NCBI GenBank assembly: GCA_029204225.1
Contig: CM055098.1
Location: 48,942,088 to 49,006,087, forward strand
From: Diphasiastrum complanatum
Lineage: Eukaryota; Streptophyta; Lycopodiopsida; Lycopodiales; Lycopodiaceae
Reading direction: 5' to 3'
DNA length: 64,000 bases
Shown here: positions 32,966 to 43,519 of the stretch, piece by piece
Position numbering within the stretch: the first letter of the stretch is position 1
Layout: each line of letters starts with the position of its first letter
Notes under the pieces: generated by a model
Told to the model about the DNA's origin: nothing
The model's input: only the letters and a program-made list of their open reading frames with translations
The model's database searches: none
Translations under genes and position numbers: made by a program

Positions 32966-33478
32966 GCGGCTAGTGTGGCGTCCTTGTGCTCCTGTAATCA
33001 ATTTTCACGTTTGATTTGATGACACCACCTTGAATGCTAATTTGCTACTCTTACTTTTGAATGTCTTGATTAGAGGATGTCAGCCAGTGATTGGCTGTGA
33101 ATGTCTCTTTCCTTATGTTTAGGAATGCAATTTTACCAGGAAAGTCGGGATCCAGATTCTTGTTCACCTCTGACATGCCCATTCACAATCTCTTCAATAT
33201 TTATTGCTGAATTTTTTTGCATCATGCTACAGGCTAAATGAAAGTAGTTTGGCTTCTTTGTGCTGCTGTAATCAATTTTCATGTTTGATTTGATGACGAC
33301 CAACATGAACACACACTTTTGAATTTCTTGATTAGAGGATGTCAGCAGCCAGTGATTGGCTGTGAGCTTCTCTTTCCCTATGTTTCAGAATGTAAGTTTA
33401 CCAGGAAAGTTGGGATCCAGATTCTTGTTCACCTAATCTCTTCAATTTATTGCTAAATTTTTTTGCATCATGCTACAG
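32966..33478 (+). repeat. Tandem duplication of intron 3' end before the CRM gene
   Basis: Unit 1 (about 32966-33237) and unit 2 (about 33240-33478) align, sharing CTGTAATCAATTTTCA, TTGATTAGAGGATGTCAG, GTGATTGGCTGTGA, GGGATCCAGATTCTTGTT and the ending TTTTTTTGCATCATGCTACAG. Each unit therefore ends in a good splice acceptor. The second leads into the CRM exon. The first leads into a frame with early stops. Confidence 0.85.
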
Positions 33479-34312
33479 GCTAGACGGAAGGTGGCATGGA
33501 CCCGACAGATGTTAATACCATTTCAGCTTCTGGGGGACCAACCAGCTAACTATGATCCAGAGATACTGACATCTGAACAACTACATTATGTGAAGAAGAT
33601 TGGTCGAAAGAATCAAAATTATGTCCCTGTTGGAAAACGCGGGATATATGGAGGCACCATACAAAACATGCATTTGAATTGGAAAAAGCATGAGACTGTG
33701 CAAATAGACTGCCACATGTTTCCCTTTGAGCAAGTCAACGATATGGCTGAAGATTTAGCAAAATTGAGTGGGGGTATTGTGATCGAGATAATCAAAGACA
33801 AGAAAATTATTATCTTGTATCGAGGAAAGAACTACGTGCGGCCTGAGAACATAATACCCAAGAACACTCTTGATAAAAGAAAGGTACAAAAATGTTTCAA
33901 TATCTGCTTGCACTCCTGAACTCTATGTTTTATTTGCTATATAGAGTCTTTTTCCTTGTTGTGGTTTCTTGATTGTTTTCCTCAAGGCTTGGAAGCCGAA
34001 GCTGACTTTTTGCCAGGCTTTTGCTCATTATGCTGGTTGAGTTTGCCTAATTTGAACTTTTGATCACAGGCTTTGAAAAAGGCTTTATATGAAAAATCCA
34101 TGTATGCAGTCCTTCGAAACATAACTAGATTAGAAGAACAGCTAAGAGTTTTGCGTCAGACAATGGCACATGATATTGCAGCCAATTCTCTGCAACAGCA
34201 ATGCTCTTTGGAAGTAGAAAATTCTGGACTACACAACCAAGAAAGCTCAGTAGTTGATAATAAGTTGTGTTACAAAGATGAACCTAGACATGAATCGTCA
34301 GCTGTGACTTAA
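33479..34312 (+). CDS. CRM-domain (CRS1/YhbY) RNA-binding protein, two 3' exons
   Basis: Exon 33479-33883 (135 codons, phase 0, donor GTACAA) joins exon 34070-34312 (acceptor TTTTGATCACAG, phase 0). The product has 'ARRKVAWTRQMLIPFQLLGD', then the CRM fold beginning 'LTSEQLHYVKKIG', with the G-x-x-G RNA-binding loop in 'VGKRGIYGGTI', 'QNMHLNWKKHETVQIDC', and the final strand 'IIILYRGKNYVRP'. A helical tail follows. CRM proteins bind introns or rRNA in plant organelles; the pattern is close to the single-CRM chloroplast protein represented by Arabidopsis At3g25440. The upstream exon(s) with start and transit peptide were not found, so it may be 5'-truncated. A TAA at 34310 is followed by 31 more in-frame codons before TGA, possibly a premature stop. 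Confidence 0.8.
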
Positions 34313-37083
34313 TCGGATGATGATATAACTCAAAGTGCTCTTGATGCGCATGGACTTAGATCGGATATTTCTCAGATATTTCTCAGGCAATTAGCAGAGG
34401 CTCAATGAAGGCAGATACGGTAAAGCTAATTAGTTGCGATTAATACAGATATATGATATTCTAAGGATAGTTGGCAAGAACACGTATCATTAGGACTTCA
34501 GAAAAAACTCTCAAACATGGCATTTCTTTGGAAATGCATGTTATCCAACATTTGGAATCTTACTGCTAAATAAAAGCTGGACAAGCAAAAGACTTTGTTT
34601 GTGCACGGCTGGAAAACCAGCAGTGCCAATTGTCCCGTGAACTTGACTACATGGAATTTTTGATGCAATGGGTAATTCTGGTTCAAGTATATCTTAGATT
34701 GCATATTTATCCAAGCTTAAGCTTATTTTTGCAAGGAGTTCTTTAGCTAGAAAAATTTCATAACTTTAACTCAAATCTGGGCAGATGAATCTTGTGTGAC
34801 TATTTACAGGGCTAACAAGTTGATTAAGCCCAAAGTTCTTGAGTTAGATGCCCAGAATAAAGGTCCTATGAGAAGTTGATTTTATATAATATCCTCATAT
34901 TTTGTATGGTCTTTTACTCTCTATCGCTGCAGATGCAAAATAGCAGACCCATTGACTTTTTTATTCTTGCTGCAGAAGGTAGAATCGTCTGGCTGCTTGA
35001 GGGCTTGGACTTGTTGATATGCACCTTGTAGCAGAATCATGAGGGTGGCACAAGGGAGAAAGGATGCTTGATATTCTCAACTTGGGTGGGTGTGCCTAGT
35101 TGTAGGCCACTGACGGGAGTGTGATATTGGTAGATTACCACAATAGTTTGTTGTCATGAAAATGAAAGGGGTTGAGACAAGAAAAATGAGATGCCTATAT
35201 TTCACTAATAACAATTGTATTTTACTAGCTCATAATTAAAATAAATAAATAATAAAACACAAAGTAACAAGTACTTTTCAAGGAAGGCTTCACAAAACAA
35301 AAACAAGAATGTTGTGGTATACACAAAAGCATTGCCACAATTATTTTGAATAAAAAATGTGATCGTTAAAGATGAGATGCAAAGTAATTAGCTAGTTCAA
35401 ATCCTATTTGTCATGGAGCTGTGCCATAATGAGTCAGCGTTTCTTTTTTTTACCATTGAACTTTGATTCAAAGTGTGTGCATGAGCAAAGATATGACCAC
35501 AATATAAAAGACATGCATGTAATGGTTTTGTGAATGCAAATGGATAATCTTTATTTGATTATTTTTGCTAACCATGATGTTGGTGTGTCATGCAAATTGA
35601 GAGCGTAGGGATGCATGCAAGAAAAAGAGCGGGACATGAATTTTTTGCTATTTATGATTGCATATTAATGCTAAGCAAGGGCCATGCAAGCATGCATCAA
35701 AATGTTTTGGACATGAATCTTTTGCTTTTTGCGACTTGCACATAGAGGTTTATCTAAAGATCCAGTTTTTGCAAAAAAGTCTTTAGCAATTTGGCAAAAC
35801 TTTTTGTGCAGATATTCATACAATCTAAGACATGGACTCTAACATTGATTTTTGCACCTTGACCAATTTACATATATATTGTTGTCTTTTGTAAAGCAAT
35901 GTCAAAAATCACTTTGTAATTTATTATGACAATCAAATTGGTAACAATTTTCTCATGCATCATCACGAAAAGAGCCAAGGACAAATGTATGTGCTCTTTG
36001 TAAATCGCTATAGGAGGACCTCTTTTCTAGAGCCACATCTAGTATTTTTTTTGGTTTATAATCTCTTATCTTTGTATTGTAAATCAACCTCGTACGATTG
36101 ACTTAAGATAGACACTTGCTTTGCACACATGTCCTTTTTTATATGTTTTCTATTTTTGTTTTTGGAACGTGTTTGCCTATAGGCTTGATTGGAATTAGGA
36201 CTAGGTTGTGAGATTCTTGGGTAATAGCATCATTGCATGCCTCTTGGAATGTGTTAATGATGGTTGTATAAGATCTCTTTTAGTTTAGATGGGAAATTCA
36301 TTTGTCATGGCTCAGTAGTCTACTTTGCTTCAATATTATTTTAGAATGTCATGGTCTTCTTTCGACACCTATAAAAGATATACGCAAATTTTTTTATTAT
36401 AATATTAATACAAAAAATATTATTCATATGGAATGCAATGAATTCGAAAGTGCTTTATAATTTCAAATATAAAAATTGTTAGAATTGTCAAAGATACTTC
36501 TTTTGAGCAATATACTTTATTGGTATGAAATGGAATACCCACTATGTTTTGGATCTCTATTTTAACATGTCTATTATTTTAAGATGAAATAATTATGGGA
36601 AAGAGAACTCTTTTATACTTGTACAAATGCTTCATTTATCATCTTAAACTGATGCTAGCACCTTGAACTAATATAATGTTATTTTTTCAACTTCATTCAT
36701 AATGGTCAATAGAATTCTCATCTATCAAACGGTCTTCAACAACCAATGCAAATATGCACAACAAATATCATTGTCACAAAAAAGTTAACTGATCATTGCT
36801 TCCAACTTCTGTATCCGTCGAGAATGTGCACACGCTTTATTGATTGTAGCACAATGTTAAAACTCATCCAAGCAAGTGAGAATAAATAAATGATAGAACT
36901 AGTAAATAAATTTAAAAAAAATTCAAACAATATTAATGACACATAGATTAGCACTTGCTTGAAAGCACAAACTTTTTTTTTTATTAGTGATATTCTTTTG
37001 ATGAAAGATCACAAATATTTTTTGTTGCCAATCGTTTTCTTTTATTACTTTTTGTCTTTTTATTTAGCAAGTCCATATCTTTA
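34313..37083. other. No gene recognised
   Basis: The first few hundred bases are probably 3' exon/UTR remains of the CRM gene. The rest is strongly AT-rich without supported coding. Confidence 0.35.
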
Positions 37084-37480
37084 ACTAAAGACAAATATGA
37101 AATGCACACGGATTGAAATGCATGTTGTCAATGCTTTATACTCAGATTTGGTTGAAGACAAAGCGATAGTCTCTTATTTCTTGGACAACCATGAGATAAC
37201 AAATTCACAAATGAAGGTTGCAAAGGAACATGTTGATCTTCTATCCACTTTATCACTTGCAAAATCAGCATCCAATAAGGCATTCAAAGTGACATTAGAT
37301 CCTTGATACATTATACCAAAATCTATAGTACCCAAAATGTAACTAAGGACGCTCTTTGCCATCTTCCAATGAATGATAGATGGATGTTGTATATACTAAC
37401 ATAAGCCACACTATGGCTAAAATCAGGTCTAGTAATTGTGATCCATATTAAGGAGCCAATAAGCTTCCTAAAAAGTGTGA
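37084..37480 (-). pseudogene. Copia RNase H fragment
   Basis: The minus strand reads 'GSLIWITITRPDL' (about 37420-37470), then in shifted frames 'NALLDADFASDKVDRRSTCS', 'FVISWLSKK', stop, and 'ETIALSSTKSEYKALTT'. This is the RT-RNase H junction and RNase H core of a copia element. The frame is broken by stops; no LTR is attached at the expected left side. Confidence 0.85.
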
Positions 37481-37716
37481 TGTGCTCAAAGGATGTTGCA
37501 TCACCTTTTGTAGGATCTTTTATAATGTGTTGGAAGAAGGAAAAGATGCTCGATAGAGAAATGGCTATATTCTATTGATGCACTGTTAGGCTCTATGGAA
37601 TAATCCTTCTCCTAATGCATGACTATGCCAAATTCGAACAATACTATCACGACTATGTGAACAATTGTCTAATTTGGCAAATCTAGCTTAATTAAACCAT
37701 GTATATATGTATATTT

Positions 37717-38130
37717 TGTGAAAGTACTCTACTTTAGGACCATAAATGGATCTACAAAAGATCCCCAAGAGTGATTGGATACTTGCTTAACAATCTATAA
37801 AAAAACTAGTCATCAAAAAGTTGATCTAGATTGACAATTTAACAAACAACAAGCATTAACAATCAAAAGCATTGATCAACATTGGAATCCGAGCCCACAT
37901 GTGTGAGCCACAGCTTGATGTACGGCTAGTAGACTGAGAATGAAGTAGAAATTAATTTGGTTTCATTTGGATCACAAAAACTCAGTGTACATAGTGAACT
38001 AGCTCGAGATTGCCAATGAGCTCCAAAAATAATCCATCTCCTCACTATGGAGAGATGAAATACATAGCAAAAGTGACTTCCTTTGTAAAGTCAGGTGAAT
38101 TTGCAACATGTAATAAGGAAGTTAACTTGT
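37717..38130 (-). repeat. Partial copia LTR related to the LTR at 62362-63036
   Basis: Begins TGTGAAAGTACTC, matching the plus-strand left end of the LTR at 62362, and stays similar for about 410 bp, then diverges. No PBS next to it. Confidence 0.8.
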
Positions 38131-38269
38131 CTCTCTTTGTTGGAATTCTATGCTCAAGCCCAATTCCATTAGGCAATGAGCATCCCAAAAAATCTGTTTA
38201 TACTTATTCTTAAAAAATTACAAAAACATAGGAGGCTCGATTTTCTACTTGAAGTTCAAAAAATTCAGA

Positions 38270-38545
38270 ATCGAATTTTTTTGACCCAATATCAATCCCA
38301 TCAATGAAGGATTTTTCGATCCTGGATCAAATCAGATCGAGCAAAAAATATCCAGGTTGCTTCGACCCTGGATCGGATCGGATCGGGTCTAATTTATCTG
38401 CGTGTCTTCGACCCTAGATCGGATCAAATTGGGTCTGGTTTTTTCGACCCTAAAAAAATTTGAGCCTATGTATATTTTTTGACCCAGTGTATAAATTTCA
38501 ACCCTTTGTATAAATTCGATCCTTTGTAAATTTCGATACTGTCAT
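38270..38545. repeat. Degenerate TTCGACCCTGGATCGGATC repeats
   Basis: At least six variants of TTCGACCC/TTCGATCC followed by TGGATCGGATC or TAAATT, irregularly spaced. A decayed short tandem repeat. Confidence 0.7.
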
Positions 38546-39051
38546 CTCGGAAATCCGACCCACGACGCGACATTGATAGTCCTCCTACCTCTGTACAGAC
38601 ATTCACTGTAAAATGGCGACTACCTACTGCAGGACAAATGTAGTTAATTAAGTAGGTCAATGTAAGCTTTCAATGTATGGATCATCTGACTTCCAATCAT
38701 CAAGGAAAATCTATTGGAGTCAACATTCTAATCAGGTTATCATCTTGCAGGCATTATGTAGTAGTTTTTAAGTTTTTGAGTCAAGCAGGTTGATGATCAA
38801 CGAACTAAGCTGAAGACTGATTGCGCTCACTGATTTGCACCCAGCTTCAAGCATTGTACTCTGTTTTGAATATTATCAGAGTGAATTTTGTGTCTACACT
38901 ACTATTTTGTGTGAAAGATTCAACTAGTTTCATCGAAAATATTTTTGAAGCATATATAAATGATCAACGTATGCTCACTAATTGTTTTCTTTGGTCAATC
39001 AATTTTCGCTAGATCTTTAATAAGATATAGATTGCATTGAAAGCATTTGAT

Positions 39052-39579
39052 TTAAAATGAATCAAAAGTGATTACTAGATTAGAATCAAGATAAACTTGA
39101 AAAATGCAAGAATGTATTATAAAGATGCAATAGCCGAATTCTTCTAGCTTAACCAGGAGTAATGTTCCATCAAACAGCTCCTGGATTAACTTGGTATCTT
39201 CATCTGAATCACTTCGTAGAGTGATTTCTTTACAGTAACGAGCTGAAAATCTAATAAAATTGCTTTTAACATAAAGGTTTTGAACAAAAAATAATGTCTT
39301 CGCCGCAAAGGTACCAAACTACCAAAATGTATATGTACAAAATTGCTTATAACGAAATGACTTCCTTATATCTTGCAAATTATGGCAAATCTCTGCAAAA
39401 TATTCTGCAAGGTTTCGCTCCCAATCCACATATAGACTGAATAATTTCGGATAAGCCATATTGATATTTATTAACAAACCTGCATCGTCGAATACAACTA
39501 AATCTGTAACTGCTTGTGGTTTGTACAGTTGAAACTGTGACTTTTGCTTCCAAAAATGTCGTTTATTATCTTCGTTTCT
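39052..39579 (-). pseudogene. Unrecognised reading frame of ~175 codons with a single stop
   Basis: One minus-strand frame stays open from the junction with copia integrase at about 39579 to TAA at 39052, with only one internal TAG (near 39325). The composition is protein-like, with phrases such as 'VTDLVVFDDAGLLI', 'LFSLYVDWERNLAEYF' and 'RSDSDEDTKLIQELFDG'. In DNA this AT-rich about eight stops would be expected by chance. I do not recognise the family. The 5' end is cut off by the copia fragment at 39556. Confidence 0.4.
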
Positions 39580-40381
39580 TCCAAGATCCTTAAGTGATGT
39601 TAAGCATGTTTGTGAGTCTTGTGCTTTGTCTAAGTCATATAGACTACCTTATACTATATCTATTTCTAGATCTACAAAGCCTTTTCAACTTGTACATTCG
39701 GATATTCATGGATTTACTACAATTAGCAAAAGTGGAGCTAAGATGTATGTAACATTCATTGATGATTTTAGTAGATTTTGTTGGATCTATCTACTAAAGA
39801 GCAAGGATGAAGTGTATGATGTCTTTATCAAGTTCAAGAATGCAAGGGAGAACCAATTTTCCACAAAGATCAAGTGCTTGAGAGGTGACAATGGTGGTGA
39901 GTACATATTTAACAAGTTCAAGGCCTTCTGTGATGAGCATGGGATCAAGGGGGAGTATACAACATCAAGGACCCCACAGCAAAATGGAGTGGCTAAAAGG
40001 AAGAATAGGGTTTTATGTGAAAGTGCTAAAACTATGACGTTAAGTGCTAATCTTGACAAACCATTTTGGGATCAAGCTTTGTTGTGTGCCAATTTCTTGT
40101 GCAATAGGTGGCCGAGTGCTATTTTGGACAGAAGGACACCTTTTGAGATGCTATTCAAGAGGAGGCCGAGTGTCAACTTTCTAAGAACCTTTGGATGCAC
40201 ATGCTATGTCAACATTACTCTTGATGATAGGACTAAGGAGGATCCATCTTCAAGAAGAGGTATTTTTGTTGGATATAGTGAGGTGAGTAAAGCCTACAAG
40301 GTTTACATTCCTTCTACTAACAAAGTGATTGTCTGTAGAGATGTCATTTTTGATGAGAAGAACATTCCAAAAGTGTCTTAA
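39556..40381 (+). pseudogene. Copia integrase with catalytic Glu replaced
   Basis: Starts inside the zinc domain ('HVCESCALSKSYR'). The catalytic core has the first Asp in 'LVHSDIHG', 'FIDDFSRFCW', the second Asp in 'LRGDNGGEY', and 'QQNGVAKRKNR', where the catalytic Glu of the DD35E triad is replaced by Lys. Then 'FWDQALLCANFLCNRWP' and the C-terminal 'FGCTCYVNITLDDRTKEDPS' and 'GIFVGYSEVSKAYKVYIPS', ending at TAA 40381. The frame is otherwise intact for over 250 codons, but the enzyme would be dead. RT should follow but only its end does (40405). Confidence 0.92.
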
Positions 40382-40404
40382 AGCATGATTGATGGTAGAG
40401 TGGA

Positions 40405-41060
40405 TTGATTCTAGAAAAATTTCATATGGTAGATGCAAAATCTATTGATACACCTATGGAGTCTCATGTAAAGCTAACTATAAGAGGTAATGAAAGATCC
40501 TTCGAGGACATTACTCTCTATAGGAAGCTAGTTGGTTCACTCATCTATCTAGCCATTTCTACACCTGATCTAAGCTATTGTGTTGGAAGATTGAGTTCAA
40601 ATGCTTTTTTTGTGGAAAGAAATGGCATTTTGCATCAAAATGTCTCAAGAAGAAGAAGACACAAGAGAGCAAACAGAGCAACATTGCACATCAAGAGGAA
40701 GAGGAGGATGAAGAAGAATCATGCTTGATGGTTTCCAACAAACTCCACCATCCAAGAGCAACACCAATGATTCTTGGTGGATAGATAGTGGGCCTAGCTC
40801 CCACATGACATTTCAAAAGGACTATTTCTCTACTTTACTCTCTTACAATGGAGGTGAATATATCTCCAATAAGTTGATTGATTTTTGGAGTGTGCTAAGG
40901 CCTTAAGGCTAGATGCTTCTCTACCCAAACCATTTTGGAGTGAGGCAATAACTTGTGCTAATTATTTGTGCAATAGATTGCCCAACCAAGCCATTGGAGG
41001 AATCACACCATTTGAAGCTCTATTTGGAGAGAAGCCCAATCTCTATTTGGAGATTTTAGG
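40405..41060 (+). pseudogene. Mosaic of shuffled copia domains
   Basis: In order on one strand: an RT C-terminal piece ('AKSIDTPMESHV', 'KLVGSLIYLAISTPDLSY', to about 40580); a gag zinc knuckle ('CFFCGKKWHFASKC', about 40590-40640) with an acidic tail; the retropepsin region ('DSWWIDSGPSSHMTFQKD', about 40770-40830); an integrase piece ('GGEYISNKLIDFW'); and a later integrase piece ('ASLPKPFWSEAITCANYLCN' to 'NLYLEI', about 40908-41060). The normal copia order is gag, protease, integrase, RT, so the pieces are out of order and joined at short homologies. Confidence 0.88.
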
Positions 41061-41066
41061 TTGAAA

Positions 41067-42240
41067 ACAGTACACAAGCATTCCTTGACTGCAATTTGTA
41101 AAGGTAAGCAGCTTCCTCATAATAAAGCAAATACTTAATGAAAATGCATGTGAGATGTACATAATCTCAAATATGCATTGGAGTAAAGAATTTTAGAATT
41201 CAAATAGCATATCTAAATCCTTGACTCTCCCAATTGATCAAGAATTACTCATTATCTTAAGAATCCTCACATTTCCTTATATTCTTTTAATGACCTTTAA
41301 GTATTAATCTATGATCCGTCAATCATAAATATTTAGAATCTTATAATTCGTCAATCATAATTTACAGGATTCCAAAACCATAATCATTAAAAATTACTGG
41401 AGTATATGCACAACATACCACTCGAAAAATGTAACAAACATTCTGAAATCTTTTCCACAAGGAAAATTACTGGATTTCAAAAATATTCTTCCAACCCGAT
41501 TCTTAACCAGATTATGAGTTCCAAATTCTACAATCAACCAAGTAATTAAAGACCATTATAACATCCATCTTTAACAATATAAGCTTTATACAATCACCTA
41601 GAACAACATTTAGATATTACAAAGTTCTGCTGAATTCCAAATGAATTCAGTGGTTATCTTTAATATTAGTTAGACTCTATCATCCAATATGAGCTCACTG
41701 GGATTTAGTCAATAACTTAGGATATATTTCTCATCCAAGAAATATTCAATATCAAAAATCTTCTATATATCCTGATGACTCACAAACCATGTGTCTTATA
41801 AGCAATATAGAACAAAATAAACAGTTCCTGGTGAATTCTCTTCACATTGCTTATTTATCCAATTAACTTCTAAAAATGAATCATCCAATTACTCAAGTCT
41901 ATTGTAAATGATTTAGAAATATTAAATGTCTAGGTGCAGATCTCAATTATATTAGTATAACACCACGTTTAGATCCTTTCCTAAATCATAACTAAGTTAA
42001 TGAATTATCCTTTCTAGAGAAAGAACCATTAATATGCAAGTAACAAATCTGCACATTACTTATTCATAAGTCTATGCACTCTGACTAGTTTAAGTATATG
42101 ATATAAACTTAGTACATAGGAAACCCATAGCAGATCCACAAGATTAAGATGTACATAAGCAACATATCCAACTATGTTCCTATACATGAACATAGGCTAT
42201 AAACTTGTAGATATCCATAATCCACATATGTTTAAAACAC
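41067..42240. repeat. 1.1-kb dispersed repeat, copy A
   Basis: Aligns collinearly, with indels, to about 53965-54985, sharing for example GGTAAGCAG, TTGATCAAGAATTAC, ATCTTAAGAATCCTCACAT, CGTCAATCATAA and GGAGTATATGCACAACATA. Probably part of a long LTR. No coding. Confidence 0.85.
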
Positions 42241-43289
42241 CCTAACAAAAAGACACGAACGAGAAAAATTCGCGAAAGAGAATTTTTCGCGGTACAGGAG
42301 AGAAAGTTAGACGACGCGAAAGTCAAAAGACACGAAGCGACACGAAAATCATCGCGACACCTTTTTTTGCCCGCCAAAAAGGACTAGCAAGATCATGCAA
42401 GTATCCAGAAGTACATATATTTGATCTGATAGCATGACGTCAGCAGATACACTCTAGGTCGTGGCTAATCTGCCACTCTTGTAATTCGTGATTAGCTACA
42501 GATGTTTAATCACTCTAATCTAGAAGTTACACGATGTGACTATATACTCTCTGGTTGATACTTGATACAAAATACAAAAGAAGAAGTCTAATGCTAGTAA
42601 GCAAGAAAATGAAAATATAGAATACAAGTCCGCCTGCGTGCGAGATAATTCTGCATAGGATCTGTAGATCCACAAGTCCGCTAGTGAGCGAGACATTACT
42701 CGTGGGAGAACTGTATTACCAACGTACTGCGTGGATTTGCATGTAGTACTTGAAGAATCAGAAGAATCAATAAATGATTTTGTAGCCATTGCGCACATAT
42801 CACTCTTATCATGTCTGATCTTGAATGCAAATTAGTCTGCTGTTATTCGTGTGTCTAATTCACTTGTTCATTTAATTCCGCACCTTGGTTTGATCTTGTT
42901 GAATGCTGCATTAATCTATTAATGTAGTACAACAGTGTCTGTCTACATTTTGGAGGACTGTAGGAATGATACAGATGGTAGTGACCAGCAATCGTATCTG
43001 AAATCCATCCAGTTGTGAATCAGAACTGGCAAACAAGATGAGATTAGAAAGCTGCACGAATACGTCACTACATGGCAGTGAGAACATTATGAAGGAGAGA
43101 CGGTGCTATCAGATACAAGCTTTATTTCAAAGCAATCGTCTTACGCATTAAATATCTTCTCAGAGGAGGAAAGTAGAATCCGACTATTTGGATTGCTACG
43201 AAATTGAGAAACCAGATGTATCTGACAATCCAGATGGCACAACCTTCTCAGAGAGAGATTTAGGAATGCTCGTCAAATAATATGACAAT
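42241..43289. other. No gene; short CG-containing hairpin near 42263
   Basis: At 42263-42288, GAAAAATTC and GAATTTTTC form a 9-bp perfect stem. The surrounding 42250-42360 repeats GACACGAA/GACGCGAAA. No coding supported. Confidence 0.4.
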
Positions 43290-43515
43290 TGGTATGATTG
43301 ATCCGAATGACACCTTATCTATCGAAGTCGTACCAGACAAAGCTTTGATGATCAATAAAATATTATCTGAAGAAGAAATTCAATAGTACACAGAACTGCT
43401 TGGGAAATATCACGATGTTTTTGCCTAGTCTATGGAGGATCTGAAAGGCATAACAAGGAATATGGTCAACATCGCATTGATGTGCTTAAAGGAATCAGGT
43501 CCAAACTCAGGTAGG
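43290..43515 (+). pseudogene. Ty3/gypsy pol fragment ahead of RT
   Basis: The plus strand reads 'NDTLSIEVVPDKALMINKIL', then after a stop 'YTELLGKYHDVFA', stop, 'SMEDLKGI', and in a shifted frame 'QHRIDVLKGIRSKLR'. This is the tether just before gypsy reverse transcriptase, normally Y-x-D-V-F-A-W-S-Y-x-D-(L/M)-x-G-I. It breaks off at about 43515, where the methyltransferase-like sequence begins on the other strand. Confidence 0.8.
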
Positions 43516-43519
43516 ACAA

